Shown: positions 1 to 9,507, counted from the first letter of the stretch. The stretch is 30,061 bases of DNA from CAYVUB01 sp964454675 (GCA_964454675.1 CAYVUB010000034.1:1-30061), one strand, 5' to 3'. The notes: generated from the sequence alone by a model not told the origin. Made by a program: numbers and translations.

Positions 1-592
1 TCACAACCATTGGTTGTTCCGGTAACGGTATAAGTTGTGGTTGCCGACGGATTTACGGTGATGCTTTGCGTAGTTGCGCCTGTGCTCCACACATAACTGT
101 CTGCACCTGTCGCGGTAAGCGTAACACTTGCGCCTTCAAAAATGCTTACGTCATTACCGGCGTTAACATTAGGAAGCGCATTGACTGTTACCGTAACCTC
201 GTCACTGCTTGAACATCCGTTTTGAGTTACCTGAACACTATATGTCGTTGTTGTATTAGGATTTACCGTGATACTTTGCGTGGTGGCACCCGTATTCCAC
301 AAATACGATGTGCCTCCGCCGGCGGTTAAGGTAACTGCTGTTCCCTGGCATGTTGATACATCGGATCCTGCATTGGCGACTGGCAATTCATTAACCGTTA
401 CAGTCACATCATCGGTATCTGAATTGTTACCCGATGTGCTGTATGCCGTTACCGTATAAGTCGTGGTTGTCGTTGGATTTACAGTAATACTGGCAGTTGT
501 TGCGCCTGTGCTCCATAAATATGTTGTACCTCCGGTGGCGGTTAAAGTCGTGCTGTTTCCTGAACATATTGATACATCGTTGCCGGCGTTGG
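1..592 (-). repeat. Tandem ~210-216 bp coding repeats (Ig-like modules)
   Basis: Three repeat units of 70-72 codons, plus the start of probably more, lie in the 3' part of the lyase-like gene. Units begin near 592, 377 and 167 on the minus strand. The encoded strings TGATTxSITVNPxxTTTY and AGxDVS recur at the same spacing, and the DNA itself is similar between units. Unit number could change by recombination. Confidence 0.75.
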
Positions 593-2063
593 CGGTGATG
601 GTTTCGGAATCAATTTCTCCGTCAACACCATTTAAATATACTTCCAGCCAAGTATAACCACTTGGTGCTATACTGTTATGATTTTGACCACTTGGCACAT
701 TGGCCTGAAACCATGTTTCAGGAATATGGGAATTTGATGAATAAAATCCACCTGCTCTTGTATTTTGAGGAACAACAGGATAAGGCACTTGATTTATTGG
801 TGTATATACAAAGTCATTCCCTACATGGCTTACAAAACTGTCATTTTGTATCATTAAAATATCTGCTGCATCTTTAGGATCCCGGTAATTACCATAGGTA
901 CCATTTGCATTAAGATATTTATTAGCACCTGCATCAGCTAATACATCTGTATAGGATTGATGTGCCGTTTTAATTGTAAAACTTTGACCTACTAAAGGAA
1001 ATTGAGTCGTAGTAAGAAATGAAGATGGTATTGCTGAACCAATAGGACCAAAACTTGAATGAGAACCGGCAAACACTATCCATAAACTATTATCACTTGC
1101 TTGTGGTGTCTCTCTTTGTCCTGTAATAATATTACCTGATGAATAAATTAAAGGATTATCATAAGTTTGGCATTGTACGTTAAACAAATCTGTTATAACT
1201 GTATTTCCGGGATAATAACCGGGTCTTCTTACTCCCTGCGCAGAAGTTTTATAGTAATTATTCATTACATTATAAGTTCCTTCTTGTGTGATTCTGACCA
1301 ACCTTGCTTTAAAATTATATACAACGTTATTAATAATGTCATACTGTCCGTTACCTTGCGGATTAGGAAACCTATGGGATATATTACTAAACAAATTATT
1401 TACAAAAGTAAAATTACCTAAATCAGGTTGATGTACAGGTGCTCCACTTGTATCCACACCTAAAATAGCTCCTGTTTTGCTGTCTTGAAAAAAGCAATTT
1501 TGAACAGTAACATTACCTGATGTGCCTAAACTATAAGATATATCAAGAGATTCATCTTGTCCGTGACTAAAAGTGCAATGGTCAAAAATAAGATTACTGC
1601 CGCCTTGCATCCATATTGGGTCAGTGCCTGCTATTGCTCCTGAATTTCTAAATCTTATATATCTAATAATAACGTTATTAACATTAGTAAATGCAAAATA
1701 ACGTGTTCTTATCGTTATTCCTCCCTCCGGTGCGGTTTGTCCTGCAATGGTCAAATTACCATATTGAGCGCCACTTAATTCAAAATAATTATCTGTTACA
1801 ACTATTTCGCCACTTACATCAAAAACAATAGTACGGGGACCTTGGGTTTGAAGAGCTGCTTTTAAACTACCTGCGCCGCTCCAGTTTAATGTGGTTACAT
1901 GAATAACCTGTCCGCCTCTACCGCCTGTTGTATAAGCACCGGCGCCTTTAGCGGTAGGGAATGCCAATTGCTGGGAATTAGAGTCTTGAGGTAACAAGAA
2001 AAAGAATATACATAATACTATCGCATTATATATGCAATGTGATGGGGATTTTAGGGCTTTCAT
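1..2063 (-). CDS. Secreted pectate-lyase-like protein with tandem Ig-like repeats (partial, 3' end outside window)
   Basis: I translated the minus strand by hand. From ATG at 2063 the frame stays open to base 1, giving at least 687 residues, and the C-terminus lies outside the window. Residues 1 to about 31 form a signal peptide with a hydrophobic core (IVLCIFFFLL). Residues about 33-380 look like a right-handed beta-helix of the polysaccharide lyase family 1 (pectate lyase) type: a GAGAYTTGGRGG start, an FDH...DESLDIS block at 160-176 matching the family's IDH...DGLLDI motif, and an HRFPN block near R231 resembling the RxPxxR motif. From residue 491 there are Ig-like repeats of about 70-72 residues (starts near 491, 563 and 633), each with an AGxDVS start, a YLWSTGATT core and an SITVNPxTTTTY end. 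Such repeats are common in flavobacterial secreted proteins, often type IX cargo, but the deciding C-terminal signal is not visible. The substrate is unknown. It may act on the polysaccharide made next door or on an external pectin. Confidence 0.85.
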   Translation of the reverse strand, partial: MKALKSPSHCIYNAIVLCIFFFLLPQDSNSQQLAFPTAKGAGAYTTGGRGGQVIHVTTLNWSGAGSLKAALQTQGPRTIVFDVSGEIVVTDNYFELSGAQYGNLTIAGQTAPEGGITIRTRYFAFTNVNNVIIRYIRFRNSGAIAGTDPIWMQGGSNLIFDHCTFSHGQDESLDISYSLGTSGNVTVQNCFFQDSKTGAILGVDTSGAPVHQPDLGNFTFVNNLFSNISHRFPNPQGNGQYDIINNVVYNFKARLVRITQEGTYNVMNNYYKTSAQGVRRPGYYPGNTVITDLFNVQCQTYDNPLIYSSGNIITGQRETPQASDNSLWIVFAGSHSSFGPIGSAIPSSFLTTTQFPLVGQSFTIKTAHQSYTDVLADAGANKYLNANGTYGNYRDPKDAADILMIQNDSFVSHVGNDFVYTPINQVPYPVVPQNTRAGGFYSSNSHIPETWFQANVPSGQNHNSIAPSGYTWLEVYLNGVDGEIDSETITANAGNDVSICSGNSTTLTATGGTTYLWSTGATTASITVNPTTTTTYTVTAYSTSGNNSDTDDVTVTVNELPVANAGSDVSTCQGTAVTLTAGGGTSYLWNTGATTQSITVNPNTTTTYSVQVTQNGCSSSDEVTVTVNALPNVNAGNDVSIFEGASVTLTATGADSYVWSTGATTQSITVNPSATTTYTVTGTTNGC

Positions 2064-2469
2064 AAATTTAAATCGTGCTATTTCGATTATTTTCAATGGC
2101 AATTAAAAAAATATTTTTGTAAATCAAGACAAAAAGTAATATTATTCGATAAATAGTAAATTTTTGTAAGAAAAAACTAACAAATAATAATTACATCGAC
2201 AAAGTTGCAAATAAATGCGACAAACTGCAACTATTGGAAATACTAATTATTAACATTAACACTTTAGATATTAACATTTAACACTTTAAGGAAAAAAGCT
2301 ACAAATAAATAGCCCAAAATTCTGAGTAAGCACAAAACTTGTTGCATAATGAAAAAGAATACAGCATCCATTGTTTTTGAACCTCTATGTTCAACACAAA
2401 AACGGTTAAAAGAATAAAAAAAACGGTATTACAATAAAAATGCTTTTTTTTACATAAAAAATTAAAGAA
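2064..2469. other. Divergent intergenic region, AT-rich, presumed promoter zone
   Basis: These 406 bp separate the minus-strand lyase-like gene from the first plus-strand biosynthesis gene, so both promoters should lie here. I see no convincing full Bacteroidota promoter (TTG, about 17-19 bp, TAnnTTTG). An isolated TATTTTTG at 2112-2119 fits the -7 box but lacks a matching -33 box and is far from the asnB-like start. A short repeated string (ATTAACACTTTA / ATTTAACACTTTA) lies at about 2254-2289. No gene, RNA or terminator could be supported. Confidence 0.5.
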
Positions 2470-4275
2470 ATGTGCGGTATATATTTAACAAACATTCCTT
2501 ACGATAAGGACGAGATTATAACCAAACTTAATTCAATTTCGTTTAGAGGTCCGGATTTTACCGGAATAGAAAAGGTAAATCGTCTTACATTTGGGCACTT
2601 AAGACTGTCTATATTAGATTTGGATTCCCGTTCAAATCAACCTATGACCTTTGAAAACCTTACAATTGTTTTTAATGGAGAAATCTATAATTATAAAAGC
2701 ATTAAAAAAGAGCTTCAGGATTTAGGTTATCATTTTAAAACAGAAAGTGATACGGAAGTATTGTTAATTGGTTTCAAGCATTGGAAAAAAGAAATTCTCG
2801 ATAAAATAAACGGGATGTTTGCATTTTCTATTTATGATGCAGATACAAATCAACTATTTTCGGCAAGAGACAGACTTGGTGTCAAACCATTTTACTACTC
2901 TTGGAATAACGGTATATTTGAAATTTGCAGCCAGATAAAACCTATGCTTGCAGGCAGGAATATTAATAATGATGCTGTATCCATGTTTTTGGATTGCATG
3001 TTTATCCCGAGTCCATATACGATAGTTGAGGGTGTCTATAAATTACCACCCGGAAATTTTATGGAATTCGATTTAAATACCAATACTTTAAATATAAAAG
3101 AGTATTGGAATTTAAAACCTGTCAAAATCAAAGATATTTCTTATGAAGATGCAAAACAGGAACTTCACGAACTTTTGATAGATGCTGTTAAAATAAGACT
3201 TCAATCTGATGTGCCAATTGGCTCATTTTTATCGGGCGGTATCGATTCTGCCTTAGTTTCCGGCATAGCTTCAAAAGTATCCGATTCTCAAATAAACACT
3301 TTTTCTATAGGTTTTGACGACCCGAATTATGATGAGAGCAAAATAGCCGAAGAGTATGCTAAAATACTCAATACTAAGCATACAACTACAATATGTAATC
3401 CTGATGATATTTTAAAACTTATCCCAAAACTGGCAGAAGTTTATGATGAACCTTTTGCCGATAGTTCGGCACTACCTTCTTTACTATTAAATAAAGTAAC
3501 CAAACAATATGTAACCGTAGCACTTTCAGGCGACGGTGGTGACGAAAGTTTTATAGGGTATGACCATTTTGACTCGCTTGTACGAAACAGAAAAATAATG
3601 GATATACCATACCCTATAAGGAAATTTATAGCCGGTTCGGGAATTTTGAAACTCTTCGGAATGAACTCGCACAGAATAAAAAATGCTCTAAGGACAAAGA
3701 CCAGAAACGATTTTATTGAAAATATTTTTTCCAGAAAAGGATTTCTTTTAAAAGAAAAAAGGCAAGATTACATGAAACATTATCAAGGCTATAAAAACTG
3801 GTCTAATACTCTGTTGCAAAAAGCCGCAGATTTGAATATAAAACTCTGGTTAGAGAATGACAGCAACGTTAAAGTAGATAGAGCAAGCATGGCATATTCT
3901 GTTGAAGTAAGAAGTCCTTTTTTAGATTATAGAATTATAGAGTATGCACGGTCACTTCCAATGCATTATAAATATGAAAAAGGAAGACAAAAAAAAATAC
4001 TGAGAGATATTTTAAAAGAATACATACCCGAAGATGTTTTCAATCAACCAAAACGCGGTTTTGCAGTACCTATAGGTAATTGGATGCGAAATGAATTAAA
4101 GGAAGAATTTACCTCTGCTTTAGATGATGATTTTTTAAATAAAGTACCAAACTTAAATGTAGAAAGGTTCAAAAAACTATTACAGGAACACATGGATGGA
4201 AAACAAGACCATACACCATATATCTGGAAATTATTTGTTTTAAGAAAATGGTATGATGAATTTGGGTTTAACTAA
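2470..4275 (+). CDS. asnB: Asparagine-synthase-like glutamine amidotransferase, paralogue 1
   Basis: This 601-residue protein has full AsnB architecture. The N-terminal class II glutaminase starts MCGIY, so Met removal exposes catalytic Cys2. It also carries FRGPD, FGHLRLSILDLD, FNGEIYNY and SDTEVLL. The C-terminal synthetase domain has the ATP-pyrophosphatase loop SGGIDS at 255-260, DEPFADSSA, SGDGGDE at 353-359, RSPFLDYRI and a late GFAVPIGNW. Known family chemistry is glutamine-dependent, ATP-driven amidation of a carboxylate. In polysaccharide loci such proteins (for example WbpS and WbtH) are linked to turning uronic acids into uronamides. Here the neighbours are a flippase and glycosyltransferases, so an amide on a sugar is more likely than free asparagine synthesis; that is inference. 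The segment after SGDGGDE reads SFIGYDHF instead of the usual VFGGY. It is the first gene of the plus-strand run, with an A-rich leader and no Shine-Dalgarno. Confidence 0.93.
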   Translation: MCGIYLTNIPYDKDEIITKLNSISFRGPDFTGIEKVNRLTFGHLRLSILDLDSRSNQPMTFENLTIVFNGEIYNYKSIKKELQDLGYHFKTESDTEVLLIGFKHWKKEILDKINGMFAFSIYDADTNQLFSARDRLGVKPFYYSWNNGIFEICSQIKPMLAGRNINNDAVSMFLDCMFIPSPYTIVEGVYKLPPGNFMEFDLNTNTLNIKEYWNLKPVKIKDISYEDAKQELHELLIDAVKIRLQSDVPIGSFLSGGIDSALVSGIASKVSDSQINTFSIGFDDPNYDESKIAEEYAKILNTKHTTTICNPDDILKLIPKLAEVYDEPFADSSALPSLLLNKVTKQYVTVALSGDGGDESFIGYDHFDSLVRNRKIMDIPYPIRKFIAGSGILKLFGMNSHRIKNALRTKTRNDFIENIFSRKGFLLKEKRQDYMKHYQGYKNWSNTLLQKAADLNIKLWLENDSNVKVDRASMAYSVEVRSPFLDYRIIEYARSLPMHYKYEKGRQKKILRDILKEYIPEDVFNQPKRGFAVPIGNWMRNELKEEFTSALDDDFLNKVPNLNVERFKKLLQEHMDGKQDHTPYIWKLFVLRKWYDEFGFN

Positions 4276-4330
4276 AAAAAGAAATTAAATTTAATTGATT
4301 TTTCGCAAAAAATAATCTTCACTACTAAAA

Positions 4331-5671
4331 ATGCTAACTGTACAATTTAGAAAAATATTAGAAAAAGCAAACACATTACTACACAATCCTGTTATTAAAA
4401 GCATGGTAATTGTTGCGGCGGTTGGTTTACTTATCAAGGTAACGGCATTTTATAAGGAAACCCTTATTGCCAGTAGTTTTGGTCTAAATGAAGTTATCGA
4501 CACCTTTATAATTGCTTCTTTGATACCTACATTTATTAATAGTGTTTTTATTAGCTCGCTTACAAACTTATTTATACCCAATTATATTACCGAATTAAAA
4601 AATGGTGGCAATAAATCAAGCTTTCAAAGTGTTGTTTTTTTTATAACTATAGGCATATCAGTTGTTTCAATTTTAGTATCTTATTTTTCTATAAATATTT
4701 TTTTAGATATAATTTATCCTAATCAGCCCGAAGCAAACTATCAATTGATTAAAGACCAATTCTACATTATTTTGCCATGCCTGCTTTTATGGGGAATTGG
4801 ATCTGTATTAACAGGATTGTTGGAAGTTGACAACCGGTTTTTAATATCTACCATATCAGATTTGTTTCCAATACTTACAATGATTCTTTTTCTTATTCTT
4901 TTTAAAGATCAGTTAGGTCCAATGGTTTTAGCCTATGGCACATTGACGGGTACCATTGTTGGTTTTGCGTTTTTATTGTTTTTTACATTTAAATACAAAG
5001 TTTTGTCAGTAACAAAAGCTGTTTTAAATACTAACTCAAGGTTAATGATACGGCAATTACCTCCTAAAATATCTTCAGGGTTTCTTTCGGCAATGAATAA
5101 TTTTGTAGATCAGTTTTTTGCCGGTCAACTTATTGTCGGTTCATTGGCTGCTTTAAGCTATGCCAACAGAATACCGGCATTTGGTGTTGCCGTTGTTATT
5201 ATGTCGCTGGGTAATGTTTTGTTACCTCATTTTTCAAGATTAGTTAACGAAAACCTTAAATTAGCCTATCAATATTTGTTCAGAATACTAAAATGGTTAT
5301 TTATAATTTTACTTGCAGCAACCATAGTCGGGATTTTTATTTCCGATTGGGTAATTGAATTGTGGCTGGAAAGAGATCAGTTTACACATCAAGACACCCT
5401 AAAAGTTTCTGCCATCCAGAAAATTTTATTACTTAACGTTCCTTTCTATCTTTGTACATTAATAATTGTCAAATTTTTAACCAGTATTAATAAAAACAGT
5501 TTTATGGCATGGGCATCGCTAATCAATTTAATAATAAATATTACATTAAACGTTTTATTGGTTAAGCGTTATGGTGTTTTTGGATTAGCCACAAGTACTT
5601 CGGTAGTTTTAATTATAAGCAGTTTCTTTTACTTCGGATATACCCTTAAACAATATAAAAAGCTTGGTTGA
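4331..5671 (+). CDS. MurJ/MviN-type lipid-linked oligosaccharide flippase (Wzx role)
   Basis: This 446-residue, highly hydrophobic protein has about a dozen membrane segments. The N-terminal stretch (FYKETLIASSFG, DTFIIASLIP, then a hydrophobic run and LFIPNYI) resembles the MviN/MurJ start, with its RE-x-LIA-x-FG and ADAF-x-A-x-x-IP pattern, more than the PST Wzx family. MurJ proteins flip undecaprenyl-linked lipid II. In this setting the likely cargo is the undecaprenyl-diphosphate repeat unit made by the neighbouring glycosyltransferases, so it probably fills the Wzx role. It is somewhat shorter than the usual MurJ of about 500 residues. It lies 55 bp after the first amidotransferase, and its stop TGA overlaps the next ATG by one base, indicating translational coupling. 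No other flippase is visible in the window. A housekeeping MurJ is still possible but unlikely in this context. Confidence 0.85.
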   Translation: MLTVQFRKILEKANTLLHNPVIKSMVIVAAVGLLIKVTAFYKETLIASSFGLNEVIDTFIIASLIPTFINSVFISSLTNLFIPNYITELKNGGNKSSFQSVVFFITIGISVVSILVSYFSINIFLDIIYPNQPEANYQLIKDQFYIILPCLLLWGIGSVLTGLLEVDNRFLISTISDLFPILTMILFLILFKDQLGPMVLAYGTLTGTIVGFAFLLFFTFKYKVLSVTKAVLNTNSRLMIRQLPPKISSGFLSAMNNFVDQFFAGQLIVGSLAALSYANRIPAFGVAVVIMSLGNVLLPHFSRLVNENLKLAYQYLFRILKWLFIILLAATIVGIFISDWVIELWLERDQFTHQDTLKVSAIQKILLLNVPFYLCTLIIVKFLTSINKNSFMAWASLINLIINITLNVLLVKRYGVFGLATSTSVVLIISSFFYFGYTLKQYKKLG

Positions 5672-6732
5672 TGAAAATTGATTTTCTTGTAAATTCACTC
5701 GCTCCGGGAGGTGCAGAACGCGTTCTGTCGCTGCTTGCCAATTATTTTGATGAGCAAGGACAGGATGTGGCTATAATCACCTTTAATGATAACGATGTCT
5801 GGAAAATAAACAAGACTATCAAAAGAGTAAAACTGCATGACGGGCGTATAAAAAACCAAATGATAAGAAGCACCATTGCTTTGATTAAACAGTATTATAA
5901 AAAAAGTAACCGTCCGGATGTTCTTATTTCTTTTATGACCAGAACTAATCTTATAGGTATTTTAGTTGCCCGTCTTTATGGCATAAAAATAATAGCATCT
6001 GAACATACTAATCATACAGCAGAAACCGATAGAATTGAAAAGATTACAAGAAATTACGCGTACCGTTTTGCCAATGCATTAACTTGCTTAACTACATTTG
6101 ATGAAAAGTATTATAAAAAGAAGAATAGTAATGTAGTGGTAATGCCAAATCCATGTACTTTTGAAATATACAAAGAAGATATTAGAAAAAGAGAAAAAGT
6201 GATTTTAACAGTTGGCGATTTAAACAGATACCATTATAAAGGGCTTGACAATCTTATATCTTTAATTACTCCGGTATTAAAAAAACACAAAGACTGGAAA
6301 TTAAAAATAGTTGGAGGCGGTAATGAAGGAATGGAAATATTAAAAGAAATATCAAAATCTCATAATACTGAAGACCAGGTTATATTTGAAGGTTTCTCTA
6401 ACAACGTTTCTGAAATAATGAGAAATTCTGAGATTTATGTTTTGTCGTCTAAGTTTGAAGGCCTGCCAATGGTATTGCTGGAAGCCATGTCGCAAGGTAT
6501 GGTATGTATAGCTTTTGATTGTATTTCAGGACCTTCAGACATAATAACCCATAATACAAATGGTGTTTTAGTAGAAAATCAAAATTTTGAGTTACTGTTT
6601 AAAGAACTGGAACGATTAATAGAAAATCCGGAAAAAAGAATAGAATTTGCAAAACAAAGTATCGTTTCTTTAGATAAATTCAAAATAGAAAAAATTTATA
6701 CTGATTATTTAGAGATTTTTGAAGCCATATAA
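5671..6732 (+). CDS. Glycosyltransferase family 4
   Basis: This is a cytoplasmic GT-B fold, retaining glycosyltransferase of 353 residues. The N-terminal domain opens with the glycine-rich APGGAERVLSLL pattern typical of GT4 enzymes that bind lipid-linked acceptors. The C-terminal domain has the nucleotide-sugar EX7E motif at E263-E271 (EGLPMVLLE), followed by a GPSDII loop. I chose ATG at 5671, which overlaps the upstream flippase stop in TGATG; a TTG three bases earlier is possible but less likely. The stop codon TAA is directly followed by the ATG of the polymerase gene with no spacer, so the flippase, this enzyme and the polymerase are very likely co-translated. Donor and acceptor sugars cannot be told from sequence. 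Confidence 0.9.
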   Translation: MKIDFLVNSLAPGGAERVLSLLANYFDEQGQDVAIITFNDNDVWKINKTIKRVKLHDGRIKNQMIRSTIALIKQYYKKSNRPDVLISFMTRTNLIGILVARLYGIKIIASEHTNHTAETDRIEKITRNYAYRFANALTCLTTFDEKYYKKKNSNVVVMPNPCTFEIYKEDIRKREKVILTVGDLNRYHYKGLDNLISLITPVLKKHKDWKLKIVGGGNEGMEILKEISKSHNTEDQVIFEGFSNNVSEIMRNSEIYVLSSKFEGLPMVLLEAMSQGMVCIAFDCISGPSDIITHNTNGVLVENQNFELLFKELERLIENPEKRIEFAKQSIVSLDKFKIEKIYTDYLEIFEAI

Positions 6733-7941
6733 ATGAAAAGCAAACTAATTATACATCTCTGTTTTCTTGTTCCTCTTGTCATTACGGTGTTAAATGCGCA
6801 AGTGATTGTTACCTATTTTGTTTCTCAGGCTCTGGCAAAATTTATGGCCTATGCCAATATGGGATTAATATTGTTAGGAACTGCTCTGCTACTTAAAGCA
6901 AGAGGTGAACTGTCCAAAACGGCAAGTTTATGGATTGTTTTTTATTTGATATATTTTTCATTTGGTATTTTGGCAGGAGGTCTATACAATAATAGCTCCG
7001 GCATATTATTAAGTACAATACCACTCATATACACTGTGGGGTTTTATTATTATTTAAGCTTTGAAGGAAATAGGGCTTTGTTTGAAAAAGTAATTATTCC
7101 GTCATTGCTTTTGTCCTGTATAATTTGTATCTATTGGGACATCATAAATTTTGATTTAGATGTACAAGGAGTATATATATATGTTGTTGACAGGGCTCAA
7201 GGCGTTTATGGTGATGCCAACAATATGGCTTTAGTTACAATTCTCACATTTATTTTTATTTACAAAATTTATAACCCAACCCAAGTTATTTTCAAAATTT
7301 TCAAATTGGCATTATTAGCTGTAGCAGCATATAGTCTCTTACTCACCTTTTCCAACACGGGATTTATGGTTTTTGTCATTTCATTAATAGCTCTCAACTA
7401 TAAATTTTTTAAAGGAGTAAGAATTTTATTTGGAGTTTTGCTGTTACCTGTTGTTTACATTGTACTATTGAACCTTAATACTCTTACCGCCAACATGAAT
7501 TTAGTAGGACAGCAAAGAGATAAAATAAATAATATTGTAAATATCGTGTCATTTAATTTTGACAAAGTAGATGACTCCGGAAGAGGTGAATTACAACAAA
7601 AATTAATGCATTTTGTGTATGAAAACCCATTATTGGGCAATGGGGTCGATTTTGCAAATTCTTACCATGCCCATAATACCTATTTAATGGTTTGGGCAGA
7701 CGCCGGCTTTTTTACGCTTATGTTCTTTTTATTTGTGATGATGACATATTTTGCAAGGTCATTAAAAATCCCGCAGGAAATCGGTTTTTTTACTATTCCC
7801 ATGTTAATTACCATGTACATGTTTATGTTAAGTTTACACAGTGTCATCAATCAACCCTATATAATGGCAATATTAGTTTATATTGGGTATCTCATAGATA
7901 CAGCTAAGAAGGAAGAGTCATACAGTATTTATGAAAACTAA
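6733..7941 (+). CDS. O-antigen polymerase/ligase-like membrane protein (Wzy role)
   Basis: This 402-residue polytopic protein has roughly ten or more hydrophobic segments. In the second half a long extracytoplasmic loop leads into GNGVDFANSYHAHNTYL, with histidines at about 312 and 314, followed by a hydrophobic ADAGFFTLMFF segment. This H-x-HNxxL pattern before a membrane helix is the hallmark of the Wzy_C / O-antigen ligase (WaaL) superfamily. In a cluster with a flippase, export lipoprotein and chain-length kinase, the likely job is polymerising repeat units at the periplasmic face. Sequence alone does not separate polymerase from ligase, nor from an O-glycan ligase acting on proteins. It starts immediately after the preceding stop. 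A 130-bp gap follows before the MBOAT gene. Confidence 0.8.
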   Translation: MKSKLIIHLCFLVPLVITVLNAQVIVTYFVSQALAKFMAYANMGLILLGTALLLKARGELSKTASLWIVFYLIYFSFGILAGGLYNNSSGILLSTIPLIYTVGFYYYLSFEGNRALFEKVIIPSLLLSCIICIYWDIINFDLDVQGVYIYVVDRAQGVYGDANNMALVTILTFIFIYKIYNPTQVIFKIFKLALLAVAAYSLLLTFSNTGFMVFVISLIALNYKFFKGVRILFGVLLLPVVYIVLLNLNTLTANMNLVGQQRDKINNIVNIVSFNFDKVDDSGRGELQQKLMHFVYENPLLGNGVDFANSYHAHNTYLMVWADAGFFTLMFFLFVMMTYFARSLKIPQEIGFFTIPMLITMYMFMLSLHSVINQPYIMAILVYIGYLIDTAKKEESYSIYEN

Positions 7942-8071
7942 GTGCAAAGGATGCAGATAAAAGTATTAAAATCGCAATTCAAAGAATAATTTTGATAATT
8001 GAGATAAGATACAGCATATTTACCTTATGTATTTATTAATGAACGTAAAACAGCCCCAAATGTAACCAACT

Positions 8072-9505
8072 ATGATTTTTAATTCTTTAGATTTTTTCAT
8101 CTTTTTACCGATAGTCTTTGTGTTCTATTGGTTTGTCTTCAATAAGAACCTGAAGTACCAAAACCTGTTTATAGTAATTGCCAGCTACATATTTTATTGC
8201 TGGTGGGATTGGAGATTTGTCTCATTAATTATATTTAGCTCGTTTGTTGACTATATCATTGGAATACTGCTTGGTAACGAAACAAAACAGCACAAACGCA
8301 AAATACTGCTTTGGACAAGTATTTGCAGTAATATTGGGTTTTTAGGATTTTTTAAATATTACAATTTTTTTGTTCAAAGCTTTATAGACTCATTTTCATT
8401 TTTTGGAACGCAAATAAATGCCGGCACGCTTAACATCATTCTTCCTGTCGGTATTAGTTTTTATACCTTTCAAACCTTAAGCTATACCATTGATGTTTAC
8501 AATAAAAAATTAGAACCAACCAAAGATTGGGTAGCTTTTTTTGCGTTTGTAAGCTTCTTTCCGCAATTAGTTGCCGGCCCTATAGAAAGAGCTACAAATT
8601 TCTTATCACAATTTTATAAAAAACGGCAATTCGTTTATACCGATGCCGTTGACGGAGTCCGTCAGGTTCTTTGGGGATTGTTTAAAAAAGTGGTCATCGC
8701 AGATAACTGCGCCAAGTATGCCAACATCATATTTAACAATCACACCGAGTATAATGGCAGTACGCTCCTACTCGGTGCCTTTTTATTTGCATTTCAAATT
8801 TATGGCGACTTCTCAGGATATTCAGATATAGCCATAGGTATTTCAAGATTATTCGGCTTTAATTTAAAACGAAACTTTGCCTTTCCTTATTTCTCAAGAG
8901 ATATTGCAGAATTTTGGAGACGTTGGCACATTTCATTATCAACATGGTTCAGGGATTACCTTTACATCCCGTTGGGAGGAAGCAAAGGCGGTCTTAAAAT
9001 GAAGCTCAGAAATACTTTCATCATTTTTCTCGTCAGCGGTTTTTGGCATGGTGCAAACTGGACATTTATAATTTGGGGGGCTTTGAATGCCTTATACTTT
9101 TTACCTTTATTATTAGCTAATAAAAACAGGGTAAATACAGATTTAGTTGCACAAGGAAACTATTTTCCAAGTTTAAAAGAATTAGGTCAAATGGCTATTA
9201 CCTTCTTTTTAACACTTATCGCTTGGATATTTTTTAGGGCAGATTCTGTTTCACATGCCATTTCATATTTAAAAAATACATTTACAACATCTTTATTTTC
9301 TGAATTTGAAATATTTCCGGGCACAACACTCTTATTAATCTTATTTTTCATTATAATAGAATGGTTAGGAAGAAGCGGTGAATATGCTATAGAAAAAATT
9401 GACTTTATGAACAAACCATTACGTTGGAGTTTTTATGTTCTTTTGATTGTTTTGATGTTTAGCTTTACCGGTGAGCAGCAACAATTTATTTATTTTCAGT
9501 TTTAA
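8072..9505 (+). CDS. MBOAT-family O-acyltransferase (AlgI-like)
   Basis: This 477-residue membrane protein is of the membrane-bound O-acyltransferase family. The start (MIFNSLDFFIFLPIVF) is the typical AlgI/DltB-like beginning. Core motifs are GPIERA, DFSGYSDIAIG, FWRRWHISLSTWFRDYLY with a conserved His at 286, and SGFWHGANWTF with the presumed active-site His at 326. AlgI-type proteins carry acyl groups, usually acetyl, across the inner membrane for O-acylation of an exported polysaccharide, and need a periplasmic SGNH partner. That partner is the next gene, only 2 bp downstream. The 130-bp upstream gap might hold a promoter, but I see no clear box. The exact acyl donor and sugar position are unknown. 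Confidence 0.95.
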   Translation: MIFNSLDFFIFLPIVFVFYWFVFNKNLKYQNLFIVIASYIFYCWWDWRFVSLIIFSSFVDYIIGILLGNETKQHKRKILLWTSICSNIGFLGFFKYYNFFVQSFIDSFSFFGTQINAGTLNIILPVGISFYTFQTLSYTIDVYNKKLEPTKDWVAFFAFVSFFPQLVAGPIERATNFLSQFYKKRQFVYTDAVDGVRQVLWGLFKKVVIADNCAKYANIIFNNHTEYNGSTLLLGAFLFAFQIYGDFSGYSDIAIGISRLFGFNLKRNFAFPYFSRDIAEFWRRWHISLSTWFRDYLYIPLGGSKGGLKMKLRNTFIIFLVSGFWHGANWTFIIWGALNALYFLPLLLANKNRVNTDLVAQGNYFPSLKELGQMAITFFLTLIAWIFFRADSVSHAISYLKNTFTTSLFSEFEIFPGTTLLLILFFIIIEWLGRSGEYAIEKIDFMNKPLRWSFYVLLIVLMFSFTGEQQQFIYFQF

Positions 9506-9507
9506 CT

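Noticed and set aside
268..1421. Several plus-strand ORFs of 63-84 codons across the left edge
   Set aside because: They run opposite to the continuous minus-strand lyase-like frame, and their protein sequences are antisense images of its repeats.
2064..2469. Full TTG/TAnnTTTG promoter for the first amidotransferase
   Set aside because: Only an isolated TATTTTTG was seen, far upstream and without a -33 partner at proper spacing.
5668..5670. TTG start for the GT4 gene at 5671
   Set aside because: The ATG directly after it gives a normal N-terminus and a standard TGATG overlap with the upstream stop.
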